From Xanthomonas vesicatoria ATCC 35937 (GTDB lineage: Bacteria > Pseudomonadota > Gammaproteobacteria > Xanthomonadales > Xanthomonadaceae): a stretch of 64,000 nucleotides of DNA. Of this stretch, positions 18,171 to 26,823 are shown one piece after another; position 1 is the stretch's first letter, and each line of letters begins with the position of its first letter. The stretch lies in the NCBI RefSeq assembly GCF_001908725.1, contig NZ_CP018725.1:1798001-1862000 (forward strand), read 5' to 3'. The notes under the pieces are model-generated. The model saw only the letters and a list, made by a program, of their open reading frames with translations, was not told where the DNA came from and did no database searches. The translations under genes and the position numbers were made by a program.

Positions 18171-18611
18171 ATGCAAATCTACCCGGAATATGCTCGGTTC
18201 AACCCTGGCTACGGTTCAGGACAGAATGACCCCGACTACGACCTTCCGTACCCGAACGCTGGCGACGACGCCGTCAATGGTGCGCGGCAGCAGATGTTTG
18301 GATTTGTCGACGATATGTCCGGATCAGCCGAAGATCAACAGCGCATCAATAACGCGCCCATCCCGCCGTGGCAGACCGGAGCCGCCACCCCAGGCACGCG
18401 TTCAGCCAACACCGAACAGCAACTAGACCATCTGCTTGCCCTGTTTATTTCGATGTTGCTCCAGCAGAGCCAGGGCGGTAGCGAGACGATGCAAGAGAAC
18501 CGCGCTCCAGGATCTCAGCACGAACATCAGGGCAACCCGAGTCCACTCACGCTGATGTTGATGCAGATCGTGATGCAGTTGGCTCAAAGTCCAAACGGCA
18601 GCACCAACTAA
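18171..18611 (+). CDS. Hpa1 paralogue fused to an HrpE-like repeat
   Basis: 146 residues from ATG 18171 (SD AAGGAG). Residues 25-58 are the fourth HrpE-like repeat (LPYPNAGDDAVNGARQQMFG, ending EDQQRINN). Residues 81-140 match Hpa1: TEQQLDHLLALFISMLLQQSQ and PSPLTLMLMQIVMQL, against SEQQLDQLLAMFIMM and LSPLTQMLMQIVMQL in Hpa1. It lacks the Gly-rich tail. It looks like a duplication of hpa1 joined to the repeat module. It may supply harpin function where hpa1 is truncated, but that is a guess. No own PIP box was found. Confidence 0.75.
   Translation: MQIYPEYARFNPGYGSGQNDPDYDLPYPNAGDDAVNGARQQMFGFVDDMSGSAEDQQRINNAPIPPWQTGAATPGTRSANTEQQLDHLLALFISMLLQQSQGGSETMQENRAPGSQHEHQGNPSPLTLMLMQIVMQLAQSPNGSTN
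18243..18344 (+). repeat. HrpE-like 34-residue repeat, unit 4
   Basis: Encodes LPYPNAGDDAVNGARQQMFG onward, ending DQQR. Located in the hpa1-paralogue gene rather than the three-repeat gene. Confidence 0.7.
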
Positions 18612-18748
18612 GAGCGGCTAGCAAAACGTAGCGAGCGATGCCAGGTGGGTGCGGGCGCTGCGCTCGGGACCGCAGTGTACGAGTGGTACATGCCGCACCG
18701 AGCACAGGCCGCGCCCGCCTGGCGGCCGAGCAGTCGTTTTTTAGCTGC
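18612..18748. repeat. Copy 3 of the MITE-like palindromic repeat
   Basis: Starts GAGCGGCTAGCAAAACGTAG, one base after the upstream stop codon, and ends GCAGTCGTTTTTTAGCTGC. Interior GTCAGGTGGGTG-like and GGCCGCGCCCGCCTGG segments are shared with the other copies. The inverted ends could form a long RNA hairpin that terminates transcription between the hpa1-paralogue gene and hrcC, which converge here. The remaining bases to 18979 show no gene. Confidence 0.7.
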
Positions 18749-18979
18749 CCTAAATCGGTGCTCACCAGGTTGATGTGGTGATCGCAAGACGGGCGCCTTC
18801 GCGCCGGGAATTCAAAAATCGTGGTTGCCACGGTCCGATCACGTGCCCCGGCCGCGCCGGCGTCACGTGAGTATCTTCATGTATCAGCGCTCAAGGAGTG
18901 CGAACGGCTGTGCTTGATGGATACCGCAGCTTCATGCCGCATGCGCGCGGTAAGCGCATCCATGCACTCCGGTCGCCGC

Positions 18980-20800
18980 TCAGGGCGAGACGATATGCGG
19001 CGTCAGCAAGAACAACCGCTGCAGTCGCGAGCCACTCTGCTGGCGATGCTTGAACAGGTTGCCGATCAATGGAATCTTGGACAGACCCGGGACCTTGTTC
19101 AGATCGGTCTGATCGGTGTCGGAGGCATAACCGGCGATCAGCAGGCTCTGGCCTTCGTTGACGAATGCCTGCGTGGTGATCTCGCTGGAGGTGATGACGG
19201 GAATGCCATCGACCGTATTTGCACCCAACTGTCCGTCTTCGATACGCACGTCCAGACGCATCTGCCCATTCGACGACCCTGGCACCACACTCGGCAATAC
19301 CCGTAACGAAACCCCGGCAGACAGGTTGTAGAGATCTGCCGAGGCATAGCCGCTGACGCGGACGAATGCCTGCTGCTTGTGGTCCATCACCGCTTCCACA
19401 TTGTCCAGTGTCGCCACCTGCGGGGTGGAGACGATCTTGGCCTTGTTGGTCTGCTCGAGCGCCGACACGCGCGTCATCAGGTAGCGCCCTGCATCGCCCA
19501 GGACAGCGGTCAACGTGCCGCCCAACGGGGAGGTTGCACCGGCGGCCGCTGCGCCGCTCAAGGTGCCATCGTAGCCAAGCTGGCCGCCCCGTCCATCGCC
19601 GGTCTGCACGTCGACACGTCGGCTATGGAAACGCCAATCCACGCCCAGATCCTGCATGGCGCCGTCGCGGATCTCGATGATGGTGGCATCGATCTGCAGC
19701 AGCTTGGGCCGGTTGTCGAGCTGCTGGATCAAGGTGCCGTAAGCGGCCATTCGCTCCGGACGGTCGCGAATGAGGATGGAGTTGGTGCGTGGGTCGGCTT
19801 CGATCACCGGCGCATCGGACGCCGGCTCTCCGCCGCCGGTGTCCACCGCCAGCGGCCCATCGCGTCTGGCCGGGCTCATCTCAGGCCAGACACTGGCCGG
19901 CGCATTGGTGCCGCCACTGCCCGGCAATGGCGGGCTGACCGGCACCCGATCGGAGGGCGACCCACCGCCGAACCACGATGCAGGCAACCCGAGGATGCCA
20001 TTGTTGCTGGCACCGCCAGTCTGGCCCTGGGCCGCATTGCCGAAGGCATTGGACGAGCCACCGCCGATCGGTTGCACCCGCCCGAAATTGACGCCCGGCC
20101 CGGGCAGCGCCGTCGTGGTGGCGCCACGTGCGCCGTACATGCTGCGCAACAGGCTGGCCATGCCCGGCACCTGGACGTCCTGCCCACCGATCCGGGTACT
20201 GTGATCGGCCGCCTGCGCGTAATGCAGCTGAAACACCTGTACGTCGGTGGCGTCGCGTTGGCGCGCGCTCTGCTCGACCTGCTTGGCGATCGCGGTAACG
20301 GTATCCACGTAACCCGGCGGGCCGGACACCACCGCCACGTGCGCTGCCTCGTCGTAGCGGACCGGAAAGCGCGGATCATCCAGCCGCATGCGCGCAAGCG
20401 CATCGCGCAGCGCAGTCGTCGATGCAGCGCCCAGATTCAAGGTCGCATTCTTGGTTTCGTTGGCGCCCCAGATTCTGAGCACAGAACCGTCGTAGTACCA
20501 GACGAAGCCGAACGTCGCAGACAGATCGTCGAGAAATTTCTGCGGGCTGGCCTCGAACTTGCCGCTGAGCGTGCCGGTCACCTCCGGCGAGATCCAGGTG
20601 GTGATGGATTGGCTGGCGGACAGGTCGCGCAGGACCTCCTTGAGATCCTTGTGGTCGGCGACGTATTTGAAACTGTGCGAATGCCACGGCACCTGCGCGG
20701 CATTGGCATGCGACGGCAATAGCGGCAGCAGGCCGAGCAGCAATGCGGCGGCCACTGGCGCGCGTCGATGGCAGTGAACTGGAGGACCGGCGTATGCCAT
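18980..20800 (-). CDS. hrcC: T3S outer-membrane secretin HrcC
   Basis: 606 residues from ATG 20800, chosen because a clear signal peptide follows (RRAPVAAALLLGLLPLLPSH, then ANA). The periplasmic N-domains start at WHSHSFKYVADHKDLKEVLR. Secretin motifs include IEADPRTNSILIRDRPERM, VSTPQVATLDNVEAVM and the C-terminal VPGLSKIPLIGNLFKHRQQ. HrcC forms the outer-membrane ring through which the pilus emerges. It is the last gene on the leftward side of the cluster, 178 bp after hrcT, with no PIP box of its own found. Confidence 0.95.
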   Translation of the reverse strand: MAYAGPPVHCHRRAPVAAALLLGLLPLLPSHANAAQVPWHSHSFKYVADHKDLKEVLRDLSASQSITTWISPEVTGTLSGKFEASPQKFLDDLSATFGFVWYYDGSVLRIWGANETKNATLNLGAASTTALRDALARMRLDDPRFPVRYDEAAHVAVVSGPPGYVDTVTAIAKQVEQSARQRDATDVQVFQLHYAQAADHSTRIGGQDVQVPGMASLLRSMYGARGATTTALPGPGVNFGRVQPIGGGSSNAFGNAAQGQTGGASNNGILGLPASWFGGGSPSDRVPVSPPLPGSGGTNAPASVWPEMSPARRDGPLAVDTGGGEPASDAPVIEADPRTNSILIRDRPERMAAYGTLIQQLDNRPKLLQIDATIIEIRDGAMQDLGVDWRFHSRRVDVQTGDGRGGQLGYDGTLSGAAAAGATSPLGGTLTAVLGDAGRYLMTRVSALEQTNKAKIVSTPQVATLDNVEAVMDHKQQAFVRVSGYASADLYNLSAGVSLRVLPSVVPGSSNGQMRLDVRIEDGQLGANTVDGIPVITSSEITTQAFVNEGQSLLIAGYASDTDQTDLNKVPGLSKIPLIGNLFKHRQQSGSRLQRLFLLTPHIVSP

Positions 20801-20978
20801 GGCGTTCCCTCTGCGAGGCAGTGAAAGAAGTCGATAGGGCCACACCTGGCATGCAGGCGACGGCCGGGGAGTGCGTGCTGCGCGCAGCGCCGGGCTGCGC
20901 AACTTAGCGTCGGACAGCGCATCTTGGGCGCGTGCAGTCAGTGTAGGCAGTGCACGGCCGTCGATGTCTCAAAAATAA

Positions 20979-21809
20979 TCAATTCGATGCGCCTCCCTTG
21001 CCGCCGACGTTGGCGGCATCGTGCAATTGCTGCTGGAAGTGGAAAAAGCCGAGTGCATCACCGGATTGCGCAATGAATACGCTGGTCAGCAAAGCGAGCA
21101 GCAACAGCGCCAGTACCCCGCGGATGGGTTGACTCAGATTGGATGGTTCCAGTTTGTCTGCAGCGCGTGCGACAAAGCCGATGGCCAGATCCACCAGCAC
21201 CAGCACCAGCAACAGGGGCGCGGAGAGCTTGACGATTGCGGCCATCATGCCGTCGGTCTGCTGGATGACGAAGGTCTCGGAGACCGCACTCATGTCGGGG
21301 GTGAGCTGGCTCAGCGGCCACCAGCGAAACGATTCGAACAGCGCACCGAGCAGCATCAGCATGCCGCCCAGTGCGTAGAAGGACACGATCGCCAGCTGCA
21401 TCAACACCGTGGAAACCGGCGTGCTCTGCTCACCGCTCAACGGGTTGGTCATCTGGACGTTGTTGTAGCCAGCCACATCATCGATGAGCAGGCCCACGCT
21501 CTCTGCAACCCAGAACACGGTCGAAGCGGCGAACCCGATCAGCAGGCCGATGAACGCTTCCTTGAACACCAGCCCCACCAGGCCGGTCGCCTCGATCCTG
21601 GCCAGCGCATCGGCCGGCTGTCCGTATGCGATAAACGAGCTCAGTACATAGATCACGCCGTTGCGCGCCATGCCGGGAAGACTGTCCTGCGCCGTTGCCG
21701 GCAGCACGAAGAACATCACGAACACGCGCACCCCGCACAGCGCCAACAGGGTCAGCAGCGACACGCCCTGGGATGAGAGCGCCAGCAGCGCGTTGGCGGT
21801 GTCGTTCAT
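20979..21809 (-). CDS. hrcT: T3S export apparatus protein HrcT
   Basis: 276 residues, several membrane helices, SpaR/YscT/FliR family: LALCGVRVFVMFFVLPATA, GLVFKEAFIGLLIGFAASTV, YNNVQMTNPLSGEQSTPVS and LLLVLVLVDLAIGFVARA. Part of the inner-membrane export gate with HrcR and HrcS. Overlaps hrpB7 by 4 bases within the leftward hrpB operon. Confidence 0.93.
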   Translation of the reverse strand: MNDTANALLALSSQGVSLLTLLALCGVRVFVMFFVLPATAQDSLPGMARNGVIYVLSSFIAYGQPADALARIEATGLVGLVFKEAFIGLLIGFAASTVFWVAESVGLLIDDVAGYNNVQMTNPLSGEQSTPVSTVLMQLAIVSFYALGGMLMLLGALFESFRWWPLSQLTPDMSAVSETFVIQQTDGMMAAIVKLSAPLLLVLVLVDLAIGFVARAADKLEPSNLSQPIRGVLALLLLALLTSVFIAQSGDALGFFHFQQQLHDAANVGGKGGASN

Positions 21810-22315
21810 TGCCCAGCTCCACGCGCGGCACGATGCAATCGCAACCCGAGCAACGCTTCAATCGCGTCGTCTTCCTCCGCCGCTTCGCGTTGCGCCTGCC
21901 AGGCGCGCTGCGCGCTGGCGGCTTTTTCTGCATACACCTGCGCCTGCGCCTGCAGCTTGCTGATTGTCCGTTGCACGGTTGCCGTCTCATCGCGCGCGTG
22001 CTGCAACGCCTGCCTCGCCGTGGCCAGCGTTTGCTCCGCGGCGCGGCAGCGCTCTTCCAGCACCGTGCGAAAGTGCTGGTGTTGCAGGATCGCCTCGATA
22101 CCGATCGGCTCGCCTGCGGCAGCCTTGTCGGCGAGCGCGGTGTCGAATGCGTCCAGACGCGCGACGCAGGCGTCGACCTCTTGCGTGCAGCTGAGGCACT
22201 CGCGGTCGCGCTGTTCCACCGCGCGCGCGCATTCGCTCAGGCGCGCCTGCATCCGCTCGTAACGACGCGTTTTCAGCTGCTGTAACGTCGTCCAGGTGCT
22301 GGCACGCTTACGCAT
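21806..22315 (-). CDS. hrpB7: HrpB7, T3S stalk/coiled-coil protein
   Basis: 169 residues from ATG 22315. It is almost wholly coiled coil ([20 protein letters not shown], then [19 protein letters not shown]), as expected for an FliJ/YscO-type protein next to the ATPase gene. It probably acts in chaperone escort or in coupling the ATPase to the gate. Overlaps hrcN by 8 bases and hrcT by 4. Confidence 0.88.
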   Translation of the reverse strand: MRKRASTWTTLQQLKTRRYERMQARLSECARAVEQRDRECLSCTQEVDACVARLDAFDTALADKAAAGEPIGIEAILQHQHFRTVLEERCRAAEQTLATARQALQHARDETATVQRTISKLQAQAQVYAEKAASAQRAWQAQREAAEEDDAIEALLGLRLHRAARGAGQ

Positions 22316-23636
22316 CGTCGATCACACCGGCAAGCTGGTCCAGGGTGGTGTCGTAGTCGCTGAGCTGATCGGTGGACTGGCTGAGGAAGTCGCGAATCGC
22401 GTCGATCCTGGCAATCGCCTCGTCGGCCACCGCATCGCTACCCTGCCGGTATTCGCCGACCTGCAACAAGGTTTCCACCTCATTGTGCTTGGCCAGCAGA
22501 CGCCGCAACTGGCCGGCGTACTGGCGTTGCTCGGCAGACACGATCTGGCTCATCACCCGGCTCAGGCTCCCCAGCACGTCGATGGCCGGGTATTGGTTTT
22601 TGGCCGCGATCTCGCGCGAAAGAATCAGATGACCATCCAGGATGCCGCGCACTTCTTCGGCGATCGGATCGCTGCCGGTGTCGTCCTCGGCCAGCACGGT
22701 GTAGAACGCGGTGATCGAGCCCGTCTCGCCCATGCCGGCACGTTCGAGCAGGCGCGGCAATTCGGCGAACACCGACGGCGGAAAGCCGCGACGTGTGGGC
22801 GGCTCGCCGGCGGCCAGGCCGATCTCGCGTTGTGCGCGCGCAAAGCGCGTCAGCGAATCCATCATCAGCAGAACACGCAGGCCCTGATCGCGAAAGTATT
22901 CGGCGATGGCGGTGCCGACATAGGCGGCCTTGGCGCGCTCGATGGAGGAGCGGTCGGAGGTGGCGCACACCACCACGCTGCGCGCCAGACCGTCTTCGCC
23001 GAGGATCATCTCGATGAATTCGCGCACCTCGCGTCCGCGTTCGCCGATGAGCACGATCACGTTGACATCGCACTGCGTGCCGCGCGCGAACATCCCCATC
23101 AAGGTGCTCTTGCCGACGCCGGCTGCGGCGAAGATGCCCATGCGCTGACCTTCGCCCAGCGTCATCAGGCCATCGACGATCCGCACGCCGGTTGGCATGG
23201 GCTGTTCGATCAGCCGCCGGCGCATGGGGTCGGGCGCCTGCGCCTGGATCTGTACCCACTCCTCGCAGTCGACCGGTCCCTGCCCGTCCGCCGGCTCGCC
23301 CAGGCCATCGAGCACGCGCCCCAGCAGCGCCGAGCCGACCGGCACCGCCAATGGGCGACCGGATCCGATCACGCGCGTTTCGCGCGACAACCCCACCAAT
23401 TCGCCAAACGGCGCCAGCAAGGCAAGAGTGCGGCTGAAGCCCACCACCTCGGCGCGCTGCAACAGCGTGCCATCGCGCTGGCGCAACTCGCACACCTCGC
23501 CCAGGCTGACCTGTACACCGGCGACCTTGAGCATGGTGCCGATCACCTCGACCACCTTGCCGTAGCGACGACCGAATGCGAGCGCAGTCAGTTCGCGCTC
23601 GAGCGTTGCTTCCAGCACCGGCATCTCAGCAGGCAT
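22308..23636 (-). CDS. hrcN: T3S ATPase HrcN
   Basis: 442 residues from ATG 23636, the usual HrcN length. A longer upstream frame runs through hrpB5 and is spurious. Walker A is AAAGVGKST, Walker B is [14 protein letters not shown], and [11 protein letters not shown] and [13 protein letters not shown] are typical of FliI/HrcN hexameric ATPases. It unfolds and releases effectors from chaperones at the inner membrane. Overlaps hrpB5 by 11 bases. Confidence 0.96.
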   Translation of the reverse strand: MPAEMPVLEATLERELTALAFGRRYGKVVEVIGTMLKVAGVQVSLGEVCELRQRDGTLLQRAEVVGFSRTLALLAPFGELVGLSRETRVIGSGRPLAVPVGSALLGRVLDGLGEPADGQGPVDCEEWVQIQAQAPDPMRRRLIEQPMPTGVRIVDGLMTLGEGQRMGIFAAAGVGKSTLMGMFARGTQCDVNVIVLIGERGREVREFIEMILGEDGLARSVVVCATSDRSSIERAKAAYVGTAIAEYFRDQGLRVLLMMDSLTRFARAQREIGLAAGEPPTRRGFPPSVFAELPRLLERAGMGETGSITAFYTVLAEDDTGSDPIAEEVRGILDGHLILSREIAAKNQYPAIDVLGSLSRVMSQIVSAEQRQYAGQLRRLLAKHNEVETLLQVGEYRQGSDAVADEAIARIDAIRDFLSQSTDQLSDYDTTLDQLAGVIDDA

Positions 23637-24327
23637 CCGGCACCGCCTGCTGCGTGGCCAGGACGCGACGGATGACGCGCTGGATGCTGCGCAGTTGGGC
23701 GCGCAGGTCGGCCTCGAACACGCCGGTGTCCCATTCGCACACGCAGGCGCCCAGGGCCAGGTCCGCATCGCCGCACAGTTCCACCTGCAGCCTCCAGCCT
23801 GCGGCGGCCGCCGCCGCGTCGAAGGCGCGCCGGGCGTCGTCCAACGCATCGGGATGCACGCTCACCCGCAAGGCGCTTGCCTCGTCCAGGGCGCCGTCCA
23901 GCGCCTGTGCAGCGCGCGCGTACAGTGCCGCCGGATCGTGCCCATGCAAAACCTGCTCGCAGGCGCGCGCGACGATCTCGGCCAGGCGCGCGCGTGCACG
24001 CTGCGCAGCATCCTCGGTTGCGAAGACATGGCGCAGGCCGCGCTCGTTCCACTCATCCAATTGACGGCGCAGCCCGGCGGCATAGCCCAGGCGCGCACTG
24101 CGCTCGGCCTTGTCCTGGGCATCGTTGAGGATCGCCTCGGCCTGCTGTTGAGCGTCGTCGATCAGCGTCTGTGCATGTGCCTCGGCCTCGGCAAGGGTCT
24201 GCGCGCAACGGGCGTGCACCTGCGCGGTCGCCGCGTCCAATGCCAACACCTCGGCCAGCGCCTCGCGCGGGATGACGTCGCAATCCAGGCCGACGGCGTC
24301 GGGCGTGGATCTCAGCCACAGACGCAT
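23626..24327 (-). CDS. hrpB5: HrpB5 (HrcL), T3S ATPase stator
   Basis: 233 residues from ATG 24327. FliH/SctL-type protein with a long Ala/Glu/Gln-rich helix ([20 protein letters not shown], then [20 protein letters not shown]) and a compact C-terminal domain. Members bind and regulate the HrcN ATPase and link it to HrcQ. Overlaps hrpB4 by 16 bases and hrcN by 11, consistent with tight coupling in the hrpB operon. Confidence 0.9.
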   Translation of the reverse strand: MRLWLRSTPDAVGLDCDVIPREALAEVLALDAATAQVHARCAQTLAEAEAHAQTLIDDAQQQAEAILNDAQDKAERSARLGYAAGLRRQLDEWNERGLRHVFATEDAAQRARARLAEIVARACEQVLHGHDPAALYARAAQALDGALDEASALRVSVHPDALDDARRAFDAAAAAAGWRLQVELCGDADLALGACVCEWDTGVFEADLRAQLRSIQRVIRRVLATQQAVPDAC

Positions 24328-24956
24328 GACAACTCCGGCAACAGGGTGGGAAGCACCTGCAGGAATGCATCGCTGTGGCTATCTGCGCTGACGCGCGCCA
24401 CCTGCGCCGCGCCCAGCGGCAAGCCCAGCGCCAGCACCTTAGCCACGCCGGGATCGGGCCACACGCCATCGGCTTCCAAGCGCCGCCAGCCATCGCCGAT
24501 CCACGTCGCCTGATCGGCATCGTGCGGCAGCAGCGGTACCGGCAGGCCGCCGACCGCACGATGGCGTATGTGTTCAAGCACCGCCGGCCCCACCTGCTGC
24601 TCGAACCAGGTCAGGCGCTCGCGCTCGATGCAGCGTCGTAGCGCCAGCGCGCGCGAAAACAACGCACGGCTCATCAACACCTTGGCGAGCAGCTCGGGCG
24701 CGAGCACGACCAGCCGGCTGGCAAGCGAACCAGACGCACTCACCGGCACGCCCGACCATCCCGACCATGCCTGGATCACGCGCAAACGCCGCTGCGTTGG
24801 CGCACGTTCCCAGCCCGACGCAGCCACCGGACCCAGCCAATGCGCTACCCGGTCCGCATCCAGCGATCGCGCCAGGACGGAGATGGCCGCCGTCGATCGT
24901 TGAAGCCACAGTGCTGCACCTTCGATACGTGCGTTGTCGATCCCTGCATCGTCCAT
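24312..24956 (-). CDS. hrpB4: HrpB4, T3S sorting-platform accessory protein
   Basis: 214 residues beginning MDDAGIDNARIEGAALWLQR. No enzyme motif. Tryptophan-rich helical sequence (HWLGPVAASGWER, IQAWSGWSGVP, WIGDGWRRLEADG). Identified mainly by position between hrcJ and hrpB5 and by length; in Xanthomonas HrpB4 is needed for secretion and resembles SctK. Follows hrcJ by 9 bp. Confidence 0.87.
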   Translation of the reverse strand: MDDAGIDNARIEGAALWLQRSTAAISVLARSLDADRVAHWLGPVAASGWERAPTQRRLRVIQAWSGWSGVPVSASGSLASRLVVLAPELLAKVLMSRALFSRALALRRCIERERLTWFEQQVGPAVLEHIRHRAVGGLPVPLLPHDADQATWIGDGWRRLEADGVWPDPGVAKVLALGLPLGAAQVARVSADSHSDAFLQVLPTLLPELSCVCG

Positions 24957-24965
24957 CGGCCGGCC

Positions 24966-25730
24966 TCACCCAGCATTCTTTCTGGTCAACGCGCGTAGCC
25001 GCTGCCAGCCGCCCCAGCGGCGCGCATCGGCGCTCGGCCACCAGTACAGCACCGCCGCAACGACCGCCACGCACAGCGCCAGCGCGCATCCGGCCAGCCA
25101 TGGCCATGCCCAGGTGCGCGGGGGCGCCGATGCAGGGAGCTGCGCATCGCTTTCGGCCCCACCTGGCACCAGGGTGACACTGACATTTTCGTAGGTCAGT
25201 CCTTCCACGCTGTGCATCACCAGCGTCTTGATGCTGGGTACCAGGCTGGTCAGATCGCTACCGACGCGAAACTTGATGAACACCGCAGCGCTCGAGGGTT
25301 TGACCGAGGTGGATAGCGGGTCGTTGTTGGGAAGCACGATCTCCACATCGGCGGCGATGACGCCATCGATGTTGGACAAGGTCTGCGACAGCTGCTGGGA
25401 GACACCATAGATGAAACGCACGCGTTCCTCGGTGGGCGTGGAGATCAGGCCATCTTTCTTGAACATCTCGCCAAGATTGGCGTGGCGCTCATGCGGCATG
25501 CCATGCGCGCGCAGGACCTCCAACGAGTACGCAACCTGTGCGTGCGGCGCGTTGATCGCCCAGGTCTTGCCGTCATCGGGGGTGACCTTTTCCGCATCTA
25601 CACCGGCAGTCAGCAGCACGGCGAGCATGTCATTGGCGTCGTTCTCGGTCAGCCCGGAATAGAGCTGCTGATCGCAGCCAGACAACAGCAGTGCAAGCAA
25701 CAACACCACCAGATATCTGAGCTTTGGCAT
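24966..25730 (-). CDS. hrcJ: T3S inner-membrane ring lipoprotein HrcJ
   Basis: 254 residues. Lipoprotein signal [19 protein letters not shown] (Cys 19). The YscJ/FliF ring-building domain shows [39 protein letters not shown] and [15 protein letters not shown]. One C-terminal membrane helix ([20 protein letters not shown]) is followed by a short basic tail. HrcJ forms the basal ring with HrcD. 1 bp separates it from hrpB2. Confidence 0.95.
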   Translation of the reverse strand: MPKLRYLVVLLLALLLSGCDQQLYSGLTENDANDMLAVLLTAGVDAEKVTPDDGKTWAINAPHAQVAYSLEVLRAHGMPHERHANLGEMFKKDGLISTPTEERVRFIYGVSQQLSQTLSNIDGVIAADVEIVLPNNDPLSTSVKPSSAAVFIKFRVGSDLTSLVPSIKTLVMHSVEGLTYENVSVTLVPGGAESDAQLPASAPPRTWAWPWLAGCALALCVAVVAAVLYWWPSADARRWGGWQRLRALTRKNAG

Positions 25731-25731
25731 G

Positions 25732-26124
25732 CTATTGGTTCTTGAACAATGTCTGCACGGCGTTCTTGCCCGACTGCGCCACGCCGACGCTCACGTTGAG
25801 GTTGAAGCCGACCATCGTCAGCTCGTGCATCAGCTTCATCTGTTGCGACGCCATTTCCTGCAGGCCCATGGTCGGCGCCTGCATGCTGAAGGCATCGATG
25901 TGCTCGGTAACGGTCCGTACGCCATCGTTCTGCACATCGATCATCCGGCTCATCATGCTCGGCTCCCCCACACGCTGCATGGCAGGCGGCAATGGGCTGG
26001 AGGACTGCATGAGTGCCTGAAAGCGGTTGACGAGCGCCTGGTTGGGTGCCGCCGTCGGCGACACCGCTTGCATGGACAGGCCGGTATTGGCAGTGATTGG
26101 TGCGACAGGAGGAATGAGCGTCAT
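25732..26124 (-). CDS. hrpB2: HrpB2, inner rod/early T3S substrate
   Basis: 130 residues: [20 protein letters not shown], a helical middle, and a conserved C-terminal [27 protein letters not shown]. This end matches the VxTxxxSxxxK-like rod signature of SctI proteins. HrpB2 is secreted early, is essential for pilus assembly, and its export is controlled by HrcU and HpaC. Confidence 0.92.
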   Translation of the reverse strand: MTLIPPVAPITANTGLSMQAVSPTAAPNQALVNRFQALMQSSSPLPPAMQRVGEPSMMSRMIDVQNDGVRTVTEHIDAFSMQAPTMGLQEMASQQMKLMHELTMVGFNLNVSVGVAQSGKNAVQTLFKNQ

Positions 26125-26155
26125 ACGCTGCTCCGCAGGCTGGGTGAAGTCCGGG

Positions 26156-26611
26156 TCAGGCGCGCAGATACTGCGCGTTGGGAACTTCCATTGGCGCCGC
26201 GGAATCGACCGGCGCCTCTACCGGCATGGGCGTTGGGGTGTAGCGCCCGGACAGCGCCTTGACCAGGCCGACGGCGTCGGCGTCGGCGTCCTCTTCGATC
26301 AGCCCTTCTGCAACGCCGTGCCACGACTGGTCGCCCACCGCAAACAGGCAGCAGGCATACAGGGCCTTGCACAGCGGCTTGGAGCCGGCATCGGCCTCCA
26401 TCTCGCGCAGCAGTCGTGAGCCCTCCAGATAATTGCCGCGCTTGATGGCCATCCACGCATCGAAGGTATCCAGCGCCTTCAACTCTGGCCGTAGCACGCG
26501 CACGGCGGCCAGCAACGCTGCGGCCTCATCGAGTTTTTCATGGGTCAGCCCAACCGTGATCAGTTCGATCAGCCCACTTACCACCGGGCCGGGACATTCG
26601 ATCTTTTCCAT
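26156..26611 (-). CDS. hrpB1: HrpB1, periplasmic T3S assembly protein
   Basis: 151 residues from ATG 26611 (MEKIECPGPVVSGLIELITV). It is TPR-like and helical (EKLDEAAALLAAVRVLRPEL and FDAWMAIKRGNYLEGSRLLR), as in the HrpB1/HrpK family. First gene of the leftward hrpB operon, 80 bp from its PIP box. In Xanthomonas HrpB1 binds peptidoglycan and HrpB2. Longer in-frame starts upstream would overlap the promoter and are rejected. Confidence 0.92.
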   Translation of the reverse strand: MEKIECPGPVVSGLIELITVGLTHEKLDEAAALLAAVRVLRPELKALDTFDAWMAIKRGNYLEGSRLLREMEADAGSKPLCKALYACCLFAVGDQSWHGVAEGLIEEDADADAVGLVKALSGRYTPTPMPVEAPVDSAAPMEVPNAQYLRA

Positions 26612-26654
26612 ACCGCACCTCGTCTTCAATGGCTGTGGACAGCATGCATGGATA

Positions 26655-26660
26655 ACGCTA
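26655..26660 (-). promoter_or_regulatory. -10-like box of the hrpB operon
   Basis: TAGCGT on the minus strand (TAnnnT type), 30 bases past the PIP box, the expected spacing for HrpX-activated promoters. Confidence 0.6.
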
Positions 26661-26690
26661 CGCGTCCTGGCGGAAGAAGACTTTTCAGAA

Positions 26691-26715
26691 GCGAACATCG
26701 GAATGCTGTCGCGAA
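26691..26715 (-). promoter_or_regulatory. Perfect PIP box of the hrpB operon
   Basis: Minus-strand TTCGC-N15-TTCGC. It faces hrpB1 and lies 15 bp from a second PIP box pointing the other way. Confidence 0.92.
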
Positions 26716-26729
26716 CAAACAGTACCGGC

Positions 26730-26754
26730 TTCGCCCACCCGCGCACGCGTTCGC
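26730..26754 (+). promoter_or_regulatory. Perfect PIP box of the hrcU operon
   Basis: Plus-strand TTCGC-N15-TTCGC, 69 bp before hrcU. Together with the hrpB box it makes a bidirectional HrpX-controlled hub. I could not pick out a convincing -10 hexamer at 30-32 bases. Confidence 0.92.
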
Positions 26755-26823
26755 CTCACAGGCGGATTGTCCGACCGTGGCTCAACCACAATCGGCGAGC
26801 AGCATCAGCGGCCTGAGGGCGCC

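Noticed and set aside
19379..23675. Long plus-strand frames opposite hrcC, hrcT and hrcN
   Set aside because: Composition (His/Arg/Gln-rich, no motif) and perfect match of the opposite strand to T3S genes show they are shadows.
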